A stretch of DNA of 64,000 bases from Streptomyces flavochromogenes (GCF_000717595.1 NZ_JNZO01000006.1:310001-374000), one strand, 5' to 3'. Positions 24,212 to 33,442 are shown, numbered from the stretch's first letter. Made by a program: numbers and translations. Notes: a model not told the origin generated them from the sequence alone.

Positions 24212-26407
24212 TCAGGCCTGTTCGCGGACCTTCTCGGCGAGGTGCGAAGGCATCGGCTCGTGCCGGGCGTACGTACGGTCGAACCGGCCGGTGCCGTGCG
24301 ACACGGAGCGCAGATCGATCGCGTACCGCCCGATCTCGATCTCCGGCACCTCGGCCCGGACCACGGTCCGCCCGGGACCGGCCTGGTCGGTGCCGACGAC
24401 CCGGCCCCGCCGCCCCGACAGATCGCTCATCACGGGACCGACGTACTCGTCGGGCACCAGGACCTGGACCTCGGCCACCGGCTCCAGGAGGTGGACGGCG
24501 ACCTCGGCCGCCGCCTCGCGCAGGGCGAGCGCCCCGGCCGTCTGGAACGCGGCGTCGGAGGAGTCCACCGAGTGGGCCTTGCCGTCCTTCAGGGTGACCC
24601 GGATGTCGACGAGCGGATAGCCGGCCGCGACACCGCGCGCGGCCTGGGCCCGTACGCCCTTCTCCACCGAGGGGATGAACTGCCGGGGGACCGCGCCGCC
24701 GACCACCTTGTCGACGAACTCGATGCCGCTGCCCGGCGGGAGCGGCTCCACCTCGATCTCGCAGATGGCGTACTGTCCGTGGCCGCCGGACTGCTTGACG
24801 TGCCGGCCCCGGCCCGCCGAGGCGCCGCCGAAGGTCTCGCGCAGCGACACCTTGTACGGCACGGCGTCGACCTGGACCCCGTACCGGCCGCGGAGGCGTT
24901 CGAGGACGACGTCCTGGTGGGCCTCGCCCAGGCACCACAGGACCACCTGCCGGGTGTCCTGGTTCTGTTCGAGGCGCAGCGTGGGGTCCTCGGCGACCAG
25001 CCGGGAGAGACCCTGGGAGAGGCGGTCCTCGTCGGCCTTGCCGTGGGCCTGGACGGCCAGCGGGAGCAGCGGCTCCGGCATGCTCCACGGCTCCATCAGC
25101 AGCGGATCGTCCTTCGCGGAGATCGTGTCGCCGGTCTCGGCGCGGCCCAGCCGGGCCACACAGGCGAGGTCCCCGGCGATGCAGTGCGCCATGGGCCTCT
25201 GCTGCTTGCCGAAGGGAGAGGTGAGGCCGCCGACCCGCTCGTCGACGTCGTGGTCCTCGTGACCCCGGTCGGCCAGGCCGTGACCGGAGACGTGGACGGT
25301 CTCGTCCGGACGCAGGGTGCCGGAGAAGACCCGGACCAGGGAGACCCGGCCCACATAGGGGTCGGCGGCGGTCTTCACGACCTCGGCGACGAGCGGACCG
25401 TCGGGGTCGCAGGTGAGGGGCGGACGGGGCTGCCCGTCCGGGGTGGTCACGGCGGGCGGCTCGTGCTCCAGGGGGGACGGGAAGCCGCCGGTGATGAGCT
25501 CCAGGAGTTCGAGGGTGCCCAGGCCCTGCGTACCGCCGTCGGCGGCGGGGGCGGCCGCGAGCACCGGGTGGAAGGCGCCCCGGGCGACGGCCTTCTCCAG
25601 GTCGTCGACGAGCGTCTTCACATCGATCGACTCGCCACCGAGGTAGCGGTCCATCAGGGTCTCGTCCTCGCTCTCGGCGATGATCCCCTCGATCAGCCGG
25701 GCACGGGCCTCCGCGATCAGCTCCCGCTGGGCCTCGTCGGGCGGGTTCTCCTGCCGTACCCCCGTCGAGTAGTCGAAGATCCGCTCCGAGAGCAGGCCGA
25801 CCAGACCGGTCGCGGGCGCGTGCCCGTCGGCGCCCTCCTCGCCGCGCACCGGGAGGTAGAGGGGCAGGACGGCGTCCGGGTCGTCGTGGCCGAAGAGCGA
25901 GGCGCAGACCTCGGTGAGCTCGCCGAAGTCGGTGCGGGCGGTGTCGAGGTGGGTGACGACGATGGCGCGCGGCATGCCGACGGCGGCGCACTCCTCCCAG
26001 ATCATCCGGGTGGAGGCGGCGACGGCGTCCGCCTCCTGGGCGGCCGAGACGACGAAGAGGGCCGCGTCCGCCGCTCGCAGACCGGCCCTCAGCTCCCCGA
26101 CGAAGTCGGCGTACCCGGGGGTGTCGAGGAGGTTGATCTTGTACCCGTCCCAGCCGACCGGAACGAGGGAGAGCTGTACGGAGCGATGCTGGCGGTGCTC
26201 GATCTCGTCGTAGTCGGAGACGGTGCCGCCGTCCTCGACCCGGCCCGCGCGGTTGAGCGCCCCGGCGGTCTGCGCGAGCGCCTCGACCAGGGTCGTCTTG
26301 CCTGATCCGCTGTGGCCGACCAGCACCACGTTCCGTACGGCCGCGGGCCGGTCGGCCGTCAAAGCCCTGCCGGCGGCTCCGGCGGCCGTGTTCGCCTTGT
26401 CACCCAT
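24212..26407 (-). CDS. Elongation factor G-like GTPase (EF-G2 family)
   Basis: 731 residues, the usual EF-G length. The ATG at 26407 has GGGAGGAAC about eight bases upstream. Domain I has a P-loop GHSGSGKT (~31-38) and G3 DTPGYADF, but G4 is THLD instead of NKxD (~150) and switch I reads EHRQHRSVQL, unlike EQERGIT in canonical EF-G. These features mark the actinobacterial FusA2/EF-G2 group, which in mycobacteria is reported not to support translocation. Domains II-V follow, with the domain IV-like VGGAVPRQFIPSVEKGV. It is unlikely to replace EF-G, and its role is unclear. Confidence 0.9.
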   Translation of the reverse strand: MGDKANTAAGAAGRALTADRPAAVRNVVLVGHSGSGKTTLVEALAQTAGALNRAGRVEDGGTVSDYDEIEHRQHRSVQLSLVPVGWDGYKINLLDTPGYADFVGELRAGLRAADAALFVVSAAQEADAVAASTRMIWEECAAVGMPRAIVVTHLDTARTDFGELTEVCASLFGHDDPDAVLPLYLPVRGEEGADGHAPATGLVGLLSERIFDYSTGVRQENPPDEAQRELIAEARARLIEGIIAESEDETLMDRYLGGESIDVKTLVDDLEKAVARGAFHPVLAAAPAADGGTQGLGTLELLELITGGFPSPLEHEPPAVTTPDGQPRPPLTCDPDGPLVAEVVKTAADPYVGRVSLVRVFSGTLRPDETVHVSGHGLADRGHEDHDVDERVGGLTSPFGKQQRPMAHCIAGDLACVARLGRAETGDTISAKDDPLLMEPWSMPEPLLPLAVQAHGKADEDRLSQGLSRLVAEDPTLRLEQNQDTRQVVLWCLGEAHQDVVLERLRGRYGVQVDAVPYKVSLRETFGGASAGRGRHVKQSGGHGQYAICEIEVEPLPPGSGIEFVDKVVGGAVPRQFIPSVEKGVRAQAARGVAAGYPLVDIRVTLKDGKAHSVDSSDAAFQTAGALALREAAAEVAVHLLEPVAEVQVLVPDEYVGPVMSDLSGRRGRVVGTDQAGPGRTVVRAEVPEIEIGRYAIDLRSVSHGTGRFDRTYARHEPMPSHLAEKVREQA

Positions 26408-26678
26408 GATGTGTTCCTCCCGACTGCTCGCACGGTGCGGCGGGACGCGGGCGCGGGGGAGTGGTGTGTCGCGGTACGGCTCCGGCGGGTGCCCGCGGTG
26501 GTCCTTCGAGCTTTGCACCGACGCAAGGAGGCGTCCATACGTCGTACACGGGGAGGGCCGTCGTGGGGGACGCGGGCGTGACGGGGCGGGTGCCGCCCGT
26601 ACGCCGGGGCGCGCGTGGCTACGATGGGTGAGCCGGTGGTCGTAGGGGCCGCGCGGCCCACCGAACCTCGGGAAGGCC
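26408..26678. other. Divergent promoter region between EF-G2 and pgsA
   Basis: This 271-bp gap drives EF-G2 leftward and pgsA rightward. A possible -10, TACGAT at 26620-26625, lies about 55 bases before pgsA, without a convincing -35. No gene is supported here. Confidence 0.4.
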
Positions 26679-27341
26679 ATGCTGAACAAGTACGCGCGTG
26701 CATTTTTTACGCGTGTCCTCACACCGTTCGCCGCGTTTCTGCTCCGCAGGGGCGTCAGCCCCGACGCGGTCACGCTCATCGGCACGGCGGGAGTGATGGC
26801 CGGTGCACTGGTCTTCTTCCCGCGCGGGGAGTTCTTCTGGGGCACCATCGTCATCACGCTCTTCGTCTTCTCCGACCTCGTCGACGGCAACATGGCCCGG
26901 CAGGCGGGCATCTCCAGCCGCTGGGGAGCCTTCCTCGACTCGACGCTCGACCGGGTCGCCGACGGCGCCATCTTCGGTGGCTTCGCGCTCTGGTACGCGG
27001 GCAAGGGCGACGACAACGTGCTGTGCGCCGTGGCGATCTTCTGCCTGGCGAGCGGCCAGGTCGTCTCCTACACCAAGGCCCGAGGTGAATCGATTGGCCT
27101 GCCCGTCGCCGTCAACGGTCTGATCGAACGCGCCGAACGCCTGGTCATCTCGCTCGTCGCGGCCGGCCTCGCCGGGCTGCACACGTTCGGCGTGCCCGGG
27201 GTCGAGGTCCTGCTGCCGATCGCGCTGTGGATCGTGGCCGTCGGCAGCGCCGTCACGCTGGGCCAGCGTGTCGTGACCGTACGACGGGAATCGGCCGAGG
27301 CGGACGCCGCCGCGGCCGGTGGGAGCGGGGCGACGACATGA
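26679..27341 (+). CDS. pgsA: Phosphatidylinositol phosphate synthase (CDP-alcohol phosphatidyltransferase)
   Basis: 220 residues with five or six membrane helices. The CDP-alcohol motif DG(x)2AR(x)8G(x)3D(x)3D is complete: DLVDGNMARQAGISSRWG then AFLDSTLDRVAD (~residues 68-97). This clade makes phosphatidylinositol phosphate from CDP-diacylglycerol and inositol phosphate, the first step to PI and PIMs. Assignment to PIP rather than PGP synthesis rests on the next genes, an acyltransferase and PimA, as in mycobacteria. It overlaps the next start by ATGA, so the three genes are probably one operon. Confidence 0.93.
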   Translation: MLNKYARAFFTRVLTPFAAFLLRRGVSPDAVTLIGTAGVMAGALVFFPRGEFFWGTIVITLFVFSDLVDGNMARQAGISSRWGAFLDSTLDRVADGAIFGGFALWYAGKGDDNVLCAVAIFCLASGQVVSYTKARGESIGLPVAVNGLIERAERLVISLVAAGLAGLHTFGVPGVEVLLPIALWIVAVGSAVTLGQRVVTVRRESAEADAAAAGGSGATT

Positions 27342-28417
27342 GCACGCTGAAGGACGGCACATCGAAGGACGGCATGCCCGGGGACGGAATGCCGGGCGGT
27401 GGCACGCCCGAGGGCGGCACCTCGGACGGCGGCACGTCGGACGGCGGCACGTCCACGGGCAGCACGCTGAAGGAACGACTGAGCGACGGGCTGTACGGCG
27501 TCGGCTGGGCGACCGTCAAGAAGCTGCCCGAGCCGGTGGCCGCCGGCCTCGGCCGGCGGATCGCCGACCTCACCTGGAAGCGCCGGGGCAAGAGCGTCCT
27601 GCGTCTCGAGGCCAACCTCGCGCGCGTGGTGCCCGACGCCACGCCCGAGCGGCTCGCCGAGCTGTCCAAGGCCGGCATGCGCTCGTACATGCGGTACTGG
27701 ATGGAATCCTTCCGGCTGCCGACCTGGAGCAAGGAGCGGGTCGAGAGCGGGATAGACATCAAGGACGTCCACCACCTCCAGGAGGCGCTCGCCGCCGGGC
27801 GCGGGGTCGTCCTGGCCCTGCCGCACCTGGCGAACTGGGACCTCGCGGGCGTGTGGGTCACCCGCTGTCTCGGCGTACCGTTCACCACGGTCGCCGAGCG
27901 GCTCAAGCCGGAGACGCTGTACGACCGCTTCGTGGCCTACCGCGAGTCCCTCGGCATGGAGGTCCTCCCGCACACCGGGGGCTCCGCCTTCGGCACCCTG
28001 GCGCGGCGCCTGCGGGCGGGCGGCCTGGTCTGCCTGGTCGCCGACCGCGACCTGTCCGCCTCCGGCACCGAGGTGACGTTCTTCGGGGACACGGCGCGGA
28101 TGCCGGCGGGACCGGCCATCCTCGCCCAGCAGACGGGCGCGCTGCTCCTGCCGGTGACGCTCTGGTACGACGAGACACCGGTCATGCGGGGGCGCATCCA
28201 CGCGCCGATCGACGTACCCGAGTCGGGTACGCGGGCCGAGAAGACGTCCGTGATGACACAGGCGCTGGCCGACGCCTTCGCCACCGGCATCGCGGACCAC
28301 CCGGAGGACTGGCACATGCTGCAGCGACTGTGGCTCGCTGACCTGGAGGAACGCCCGGAGCCCGGCGCGGCGGCCGGGACCGCGGGTACCGAGCGGGGCG
28401 GGGAGCGCACCGAGTGA
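27338..28417 (+). CDS. Phosphatidylinositol mannoside acyltransferase (LPLAT/HtrB family)
   Basis: 359 residues. The LpxL/HtrB-like domain spans ~45-335 with the acyltransferase HxxxxD motif in LPHLANWDLAGVW (~167) and the NHxxxD-type GE/F segments further on (TFFGDTARMPAGPAILA). It should acylate a PIM mannose at the inner membrane leaflet. Residues 3-45 are a low-complexity run of DG-MPGG-GT-EGG repeats absent from mycobacterial PatA as I recall it. The start, ATG 27338, overlaps pgsA (ATGA) and its stop overlaps pimA (GTGA). Confidence 0.9.
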   Translation: MSTLKDGTSKDGMPGDGMPGGGTPEGGTSDGGTSDGGTSTGSTLKERLSDGLYGVGWATVKKLPEPVAAGLGRRIADLTWKRRGKSVLRLEANLARVVPDATPERLAELSKAGMRSYMRYWMESFRLPTWSKERVESGIDIKDVHHLQEALAAGRGVVLALPHLANWDLAGVWVTRCLGVPFTTVAERLKPETLYDRFVAYRESLGMEVLPHTGGSAFGTLARRLRAGGLVCLVADRDLSASGTEVTFFGDTARMPAGPAILAQQTGALLLPVTLWYDETPVMRGRIHAPIDVPESGTRAEKTSVMTQALADAFATGIADHPEDWHMLQRLWLADLEERPEPGAAAGTAGTERGGERTE

Positions 28418-29565
28418 AGATCGGGATCGTCTGCCCGTACTCGTGGGACGTGCCGGGCGGCGTCCAGTTCCACATCCGTGACCTCGCCGAGCACCTCGTC
28501 CGGCTCGGGCACGAGGTCTCCGTCCTCGCGCCCGCCGACGACGAGACCCCGCTGCCGCCGTACGTGGTGTCGGCCGGCCGGGCCGTCCCCGTGCCGTACA
28601 ACGGCTCGGTGGCGCGGCTCAACTTCGGCTTCCTCTCGGCCGCGCGGGTGCGCCGCTGGCTGCACGACGGCACCTTCGACGTCGTCCACATCCACGAGCC
28701 GACCTCGCCGTCCCTCGGGCTGCTGACCTGCTGGGCCGCGCAGGGGCCGATCGTGGCCACCTTCCACACGTCGAACCCGCGCTCGCGGGCCATGATCGCC
28801 GCGTATCCGATCCTCCAGCCGGCGCTGGAGAAGATCAGCGCGCGGATCGCGGTGAGCGAGTACGCGCGGCGCACGCTGGTCGAGCACCTCGGCGGCGACG
28901 CCGTCGTCATCCCCAACGGGGTCGACGTGGACTTCTTCGCGCGCGCCGAACCGAAGAAGGAGTGGCAGGGCGAGACGCTCGGCTTCATCGGGCGCATCGA
29001 CGAGCCGAGGAAGGGCCTGCCCGTCCTCATGCGGGCGCTGCCCAGGATCCTCACCGAGCGTCCCGGGGCGCGGCTCCTGGTCGCCGGGCGCGGGGACGAG
29101 GAGGAGGCGGTGGCCTCGCTGCCCCGGGAGATGCGCTCCCGGGTGGAGTTCCTCGGCATGGTCAGCGACGAGGACAAGGCACGTCTGCTGCGCAGTGTCG
29201 ACGTGTACGTGGCGCCCAACACCGGCGGCGAGAGCTTCGGCATCATCCTCGTCGAGGCGCTGTCGGCGGGGGCGCCGGTCCTCGCCTCCGACCTGGACGC
29301 GTTCGCTCAGGTCCTGGACCAGGGGTCGGCGGGCGAACTCTTCGCCAACGAGGACGCGGACGCGCTGGCGGACGCGGCGATCCGCCTCCTCGGCGACGAG
29401 GAGCGCCGCGCGGAACTGAGCGTCCGGGGCTCGGCCCACGTCCGGCGCTTCGACTGGACGACGGTCGGCGCGGACATTCTGGCGGTCTACGAGACCGTGA
29501 CGGACGGGGCGGCGGCGGTGGACACCGACGAACGAGTGGGCCTCCGCGCGAGACTGGGCCTGTAG
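28414..29565 (+). CDS. pimA: Phosphatidylinositol alpha-mannosyltransferase PimA
   Basis: 383 residues, a GT-B glycosyltransferase of family GT4. It opens MKIGIVCPYSWDVPGGVQFHI, with the GGVQ phosphate/lipid-binding loop, and has the C-terminal GDP-mannose site EALSAGAPVLASDLDAF and the upstream NTGGESFGIILVEA, in two stretches (E-x7-E motif). It transfers mannose from GDP-mannose to PI, the first PIM step on the cytoplasmic face. The GTG lies in the acyltransferase stop (GTGA). Streptomycetes lack mycolates, so its PIM-type lipids serve a different envelope. Confidence 0.93.
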   Translation: MKIGIVCPYSWDVPGGVQFHIRDLAEHLVRLGHEVSVLAPADDETPLPPYVVSAGRAVPVPYNGSVARLNFGFLSAARVRRWLHDGTFDVVHIHEPTSPSLGLLTCWAAQGPIVATFHTSNPRSRAMIAAYPILQPALEKISARIAVSEYARRTLVEHLGGDAVVIPNGVDVDFFARAEPKKEWQGETLGFIGRIDEPRKGLPVLMRALPRILTERPGARLLVAGRGDEEEAVASLPREMRSRVEFLGMVSDEDKARLLRSVDVYVAPNTGGESFGIILVEALSAGAPVLASDLDAFAQVLDQGSAGELFANEDADALADAAIRLLGDEERRAELSVRGSAHVRRFDWTTVGADILAVYETVTDGAAAVDTDERVGLRARLGL

Positions 29566-29575
29566 CGCGCTCCCG

Positions 29576-29606
29576 GCCGCCGAGCCCGTGCCCCGGGCCC
29601 GGCGGC
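29576..29606 (+). terminator. Terminator after pimA
   Basis: A 13-bp stem with one mismatch (29576-29588 with 29594-29606) ten bases past the stop. It separates the PIM operon from the next gene. Confidence 0.55.
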
Positions 29607-29663
29607 GGGCGCGACGCCTGGGCCGTCGCGGTTGTCGCGTCGGCTCCCGGGCAGGCTCGGCGC

Positions 29664-30299
29664 ATGATCTCCGTCGACACCCTCGACCTCGGACACTTCA
29701 CCCGCCCCGCCGCCGAGTGGGCCGGCCCCCACCCCCGTGTGGAGCCCGTTCTCGGTTATCTCGTGCGGCACCCCCGCGGCGCCCTCCTCTTCGACACCGG
29801 CATGGGCACCGGCTCCGCCGAGACCGACGCCCACTACCGGCCCGTCCGCAAGCCCCTCACCGTCGGCCCCGCGGACGTGGACACCGTCGTGAACTGCCAC
29901 CTCCACTTCGACCACATCGGCGGCAACCAGCGCTTCCCCACCGTTCCCGTCCTCGTCCAGCGCACCGAGCTCGCCCTCGCCCGCGCCGGCGGGCACACCA
30001 TCGACTCGCTGCTGCCCGGCGTCCGGTACGAGGAGCTCGACGGCGAGCACCAGATCGCTCCGGGCGTACGGATCGTGCCCACCCCCGGCCACACCGAGGG
30101 CCACCAGTCGCTCTTCCTCGACCACGGCGACCGCGTGACCGTCCTCGCGGGGCAGGCGTACGACTTCGCCCACGAGTTCGGCACTCCCCACCGGCCGTGG
30201 CTCGACCGGCTCGCCGAGCTCGCCGCGGGCCGGCCCGCGCGTGTCCTGTTCGCCCATGACCACGACCTTTGGGAAGGGGTGCTGCCGCCGCCCCGGTAG
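29664..30299 (+). CDS. MBL-fold metallo-hydrolase, N-acyl-homoserine-lactonase-like
   Basis: 211 residues from ATG 29664. The metal motif HLHFDHIGG (~78) is followed by PTPGHTEGHQS (~138) and a final HDHD near the C-terminus, giving the ligand set of two-zinc MBL hydrolases. The closest general family is AttM/AiiB-like lactonases (GYLVRHPRGALLFDTGMG), but substrate specificity cannot be read. An intracellular enzyme, as no signal peptide is visible. It precedes the LemA-like gene by 11 bases, so they may be cotranscribed. Confidence 0.88.
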   Translation: MISVDTLDLGHFTRPAAEWAGPHPRVEPVLGYLVRHPRGALLFDTGMGTGSAETDAHYRPVRKPLTVGPADVDTVVNCHLHFDHIGGNQRFPTVPVLVQRTELALARAGGHTIDSLLPGVRYEELDGEHQIAPGVRIVPTPGHTEGHQSLFLDHGDRVTVLAGQAYDFAHEFGTPHRPWLDRLAELAAGRPARVLFAHDHDLWEGVLPPPR

Positions 30300-30310
30300 C
30301 CTTTCCGCCC

Positions 30311-30853
30311 GTGACCGAAACCCTGATCTGGACCGTCGTCGCGCTGATTCTCATCGGCGTCTATCTCAGCTGGACCGCCGGACGGCTCGACCGGCTGCAC
30401 TCCCGTATCGACGCCGCCCGCGCGGCCCTGGACGCGCAGTTGCTGCGCCGGGCCTCGGTCACCCAGGAGTTGGCCACCTCCGGTGTCCTCGACCCCGCCG
30501 CCTCGATCGTGCTGTACGAGGCCGCGCACGCCGCACGGCAGGCCGAGGAGGACCACCGGGAGGTCGCCGAGAGCGAGTTGAGCCAGGCCCTGCGGGTGGT
30601 GTTCGGCGAGCCCGAGCAGGTGGAGCTCGTACGGGAGGCTCCGGGTGGCGAGGAGGCCGCGGAGGAGCTTGCCGCGTCCGTCCGCCGGGTGCCGATGGCC
30701 CGCCGTTTCCACAACGACGCCGTCCGCGCCGCCCGCGCCCTGCGGCGCCACCGTACGGTCCGCTGGTTCCGGCTCGCGGGCCACGCGCCCTTCCCGCTGG
30801 CCTTCGAAATGGACGACGAAGCGCCGGTGGCCCTTGCCGACCGCCCGGCCTGA
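30311..30853 (+). CDS. LemA-like membrane protein
   Basis: 180 residues from GTG 30311. One N-terminal helix (TLIWTVVALILIGVYLSW, ~residues 3-20) is followed by RLDRLHSRIDAARAALDAQLLRRASVTQELA, in two stretches, a helical pattern that resembles LemA proteins. The rest is helical and Arg/Ala-rich (MARRFHNDAVRAARALRR). LemA-like proteins are inner-membrane helical bundles of unknown function. Whether this is a true LemA is uncertain. It lies just upstream of the pdxS promoter region. Confidence 0.7.
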   Translation: MTETLIWTVVALILIGVYLSWTAGRLDRLHSRIDAARAALDAQLLRRASVTQELATSGVLDPAASIVLYEAAHAARQAEEDHREVAESELSQALRVVFGEPEQVELVREAPGGEEAAEELAASVRRVPMARRFHNDAVRAARALRRHRTVRWFRLAGHAPFPLAFEMDDEAPVALADRPA

Positions 30854-30875
30854 CGCTCTCAGCCTGCGAAAACGA

Positions 30876-30921
30876 TCCACCGGGTCCACATTGGCCCTTG
30901 CTGTGGACTGCACGTGGACTG
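30876..30921 (+). promoter_or_regulatory. Candidate PdxR-type operator upstream of pdxST
   Basis: Two GTGGACTG half-sites (30903-30910 and 30914-30921) are 11 bases apart in direct orientation. Two TCCAC elements in opposite orientation lie just upstream (30876-30880 and 30885-30889). The motif resembles the GTGGWCTA-type sequence I recall for the corynebacterial MocR regulator PdxR, which activates pdxST. No pdxR gene is in this window. Confidence 0.5.
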
Positions 30922-30968
30922 TTTCCTCGACCTAGTCGTCAACCCCTGTTGTCACGAGTGAGGTACCC

Positions 30969-31883
30969 GTGTCCACCACGCCTTCCGTTTCCCCCCAGTC
31001 CCCCGAGACCGGCACCGCCCGTGTGAAGCGCGGCATGGCCGAGCAGCTCAAGGGCGGCGTGATCATGGACGTGGTCAACGCCGAGCAGGCGAAGATCGCC
31101 GAGGACGCCGGCGCCGTGGCCGTCATGGCCCTGGAGCGGGTCCCCGCGGACATCCGCAAGGACGGCGGCGTGGCCCGCATGTCCGACCCGAACATGATCG
31201 AAGAGATCATCGGCGCGGTCTCCATCCCGGTCATGGCCAAGTCCCGCATCGGCCACTTCGTCGAGGCCCAGGTCCTGCAGTCCCTCGGTGTCGACTACAT
31301 CGACGAGTCCGAGGTCCTCACCCCGGCCGACGAGGTCAACCACTCCGACAAGTGGGCCTTCACGACCCCCTTCGTCTGTGGCGCCACCAACCTGGGCGAG
31401 GCCCTGCGCCGTATCGCCGAGGGCGCGGCCATGATCCGCTCCAAGGGCGAGGCCGGCACCGGCAACGTCGTCGAGGCCGTCCGCCACCTGCGCCAGATCA
31501 AGAACGAGATCGCCAGGCTGCGCGGCTTCGACAACAACGAGCTGTTCGCCGCCGCCAAGGACCTGCGTGCGCCGTACGAGCTCGTCAAGGAGGTCGCCGA
31601 GCTCGGCAAGCTCCCGGTCGTGCTGTTCTCCGCCGGTGGCGTCGCCACCCCCGCCGACGCCGCGCTCATGCGCCAGCTCGGCGCCGAGGGCGTCTTCGTC
31701 GGCTCCGGCATCTTCAAGTCGGGCGACCCGGCCAAGCGCGCCGCCGCCATCGTGAAGGCCACCACCTTCTACGACGACCCGAAGATCATCGCGGACGCCT
31801 CCCGCAACCTGGGCGAGGCCATGGTCGGCATCAACTGCGACACCCTCCCCGAGTCCGAGCGCTACGCCAACCGCGGCTGGTAA
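30969..31883 (+). CDS. pdxS: Pyridoxal 5'-phosphate synthase, PdxS subunit
   Basis: 304 residues, the expected length. It carries [16 protein letters not shown] [20 protein letters not shown], then the conserved [17 protein letters not shown] and the phosphate-site [16 protein letters not shown], plus [17 protein letters not shown]. PdxS condenses ribose 5-phosphate, glyceraldehyde 3-phosphate and ammonia to PLP, fed by PdxT. GTG 30969 is preceded by GTGAGG. The gene has its own leader with candidate operators. pdxT follows after six bases, so they are an operon. Confidence 0.97.
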   Translation: MSTTPSVSPQSPETGTARVKRGMAEQLKGGVIMDVVNAEQAKIAEDAGAVAVMALERVPADIRKDGGVARMSDPNMIEEIIGAVSIPVMAKSRIGHFVEAQVLQSLGVDYIDESEVLTPADEVNHSDKWAFTTPFVCGATNLGEALRRIAEGAAMIRSKGEAGTGNVVEAVRHLRQIKNEIARLRGFDNNELFAAAKDLRAPYELVKEVAELGKLPVVLFSAGGVATPADAALMRQLGAEGVFVGSGIFKSGDPAKRAAAIVKATTFYDDPKIIADASRNLGEAMVGINCDTLPESERYANRGW

Positions 31884-31889
31884 TCACTC

Positions 31890-32480
31890 ATGAGCACACC
31901 CGTGATCGGTGTCCTGGCACTCCAGGGCGACGTACGGGAGCACCTGATCGCCCTGGCCGCGGCTGACGCCGTGGCCAGGCCGGTCCGGCGCCCCGAAGAG
32001 CTGGCCGAGATCGACGGTCTGGTCATCCCCGGCGGGGAGTCCACCACCATCTCCAAGCTGGCCGAGCTGTTCGGCATGGCGGAGCCGCTGCGCGAGCGCA
32101 TCGCCGCCGGCCTGCCGGTCTACGGCACCTGCGCCGGTCTGATCATGCTCGCCGAGAAGATCCTCGACCCGCGTTCGGGCCAGGAGACCTTCGGCGGCAT
32201 CGACATGATCGTCCGCCGTAACGCCTTCGGGCGACAGAACGAGTCCTTCGAGGCCGGTGTCACCGTCGCGGGCATCGAGGACGGCCCCGTCGAGGGCGTC
32301 TTCATCCGGGCCCCCTGGGTGGAGTCCGTCGGCGCCGAGGTCGAGATCCTGGCCGAGCACGAGGGCCACATCGTCGCCGTGCGACAGGGCCGGGTGCTCG
32401 CGACCTCGTTCCACCCGGAGCTCACCGGGGATCACCGCATTCACGCCCTGTTCGTCGACATGGTGCGCGCGGCAGGCTGA
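31890..32480 (+). CDS. pdxT: Pyridoxal 5'-phosphate synthase, glutaminase subunit PdxT
   Basis: 196 residues, class I glutamine amidotransferase. [13 protein letters not shown] begins it, PGGESTT binds glutamine, the catalytic Cys is in [11 protein letters not shown] (~75-85), and the His/Glu pair is in [13 protein letters not shown] near the C-terminus. It supplies ammonia to PdxS in the 12+12 complex. ATG start; six-base gap after pdxS. Confidence 0.97.
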   Translation: MSTPVIGVLALQGDVREHLIALAAADAVARPVRRPEELAEIDGLVIPGGESTTISKLAELFGMAEPLRERIAAGLPVYGTCAGLIMLAEKILDPRSGQETFGGIDMIVRRNAFGRQNESFEAGVTVAGIEDGPVEGVFIRAPWVESVGAEVEILAEHEGHIVAVRQGRVLATSFHPELTGDHRIHALFVDMVRAAG

Positions 32481-32542
32481 TCCGATCCCGGTAGGATCTC
32501 TGGGGTTCGTTCAGAAATGGGTTACGCGAAGGAGACAGGCAG

Positions 32543-33295
32543 ATGTCCGGCCACTCTAAATGGGCTACGACGAAGCACAAGAAGGCCGTGATCGACGCCA
32601 AGCGCGGCAAGCTCTTCGCGAAGCTGATCAAGAACATCGAGGTCGCGGCCCGCACGGGCGGCGCCGACCTGGACGGTAACCCGACGCTGTTCGACGCCGT
32701 CCAGAAGGCGAAGAAGCAGTCGGTCCCGAACAAGAACATCGACTCCGCGCTCAAGCGCGGAGCGGGTCTCGAGGCCGGTGGCGCCGACTACGCCACGATC
32801 ATGTACGAGGGCTACGGCCCGAACGGTGTCGCGGTGCTCATCGAGTGCCTCACCGACAACCGCAACCGCGCCGCCTCCGACGTGCGCGTGGCCATGACCC
32901 GCAACGGCGGTTCCATGGCCGACCCGGGCTCGGTCTCGTACCTGTTCAACCGCAAGGGCGTCGTCGTGCTCCCCAAGGGCGAGCTGTCCGAGGACGACGT
33001 CCTGGAGACGGTGCTCGAAGCCGGCGCGGAGGAGGTCAACGACCTCGGTGACTCCTTCGAGATCATCAGCGAGGCCACCGACCTGGTCGCGGTCCGCACC
33101 GCCCTCCAGGAGGCCGGTATCGACTACGACTCCGCCGAGTCCAGCTTCGTTCCGACCATGCAGGTCGAGCTCGACGAAGAGGGCGCGCGCAAGATGTTCA
33201 AGCTGATCGACGCGCTGGAGGACAGCGACGACGTGCAGAACGTCTTCGCCAACTTCGACGTCAGCGACGAGGTCATGGAGAAGGTCGACGCCTGA
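32543..33295 (+). CDS. yebC: YebC/PmpR-family protein
   Basis: 250 residues. [28 protein letters not shown] is the classic YebC start (given in part here), with the three-domain acidic fold after it. Family members are DNA-binding regulators, or translation factors easing ribosome stalling at polyproline runs. The ATG has AAGGAGAC nine bases upstream. A possible -10 TAGGAT is at 32492-32497. It sits between pdxT and ruvC as in other actinomycetes. The long runs of Pro-rich protein in this window give it plausible substrates. Confidence 0.95.
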   Translation: MSGHSKWATTKHKKAVIDAKRGKLFAKLIKNIEVAARTGGADLDGNPTLFDAVQKAKKQSVPNKNIDSALKRGAGLEAGGADYATIMYEGYGPNGVAVLIECLTDNRNRAASDVRVAMTRNGGSMADPGSVSYLFNRKGVVVLPKGELSEDDVLETVLEAGAEEVNDLGDSFEIISEATDLVAVRTALQEAGIDYDSAESSFVPTMQVELDEEGARKMFKLIDALEDSDDVQNVFANFDVSDEVMEKVDA

Positions 33296-33336
33296 TCGCG
33301 GTCGTTGATCGCGGTCGTCGACCGAAGCGGTTCCGC

Positions 33337-33372
33337 AGCGGGCCGACGGGGACACACCCCCGTCGGCCCGCT
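33337..33372 (+). terminator. Terminator after yebC
   Basis: A perfect 15-bp stem, 33337-33351 with 33358-33372, around a 6-base loop, 42 bases past the yebC stop. It isolates the ruvCAB unit. Confidence 0.7.
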
Positions 33373-33442
33373 GTCGTTCGTGCGGCGTTGTCGGTGGCAG
33401 CCGATAGCCTGCACAAACAGGTGAGCGAGGAGGGGGTGCGGC

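Noticed and set aside
33296..33442. LexA/SOS box upstream of ruvC
   Set aside because: The only similar sequence, near 33323-33334, does not match the GAAC-N4-GTTC spacing and lies before the yebC terminator.
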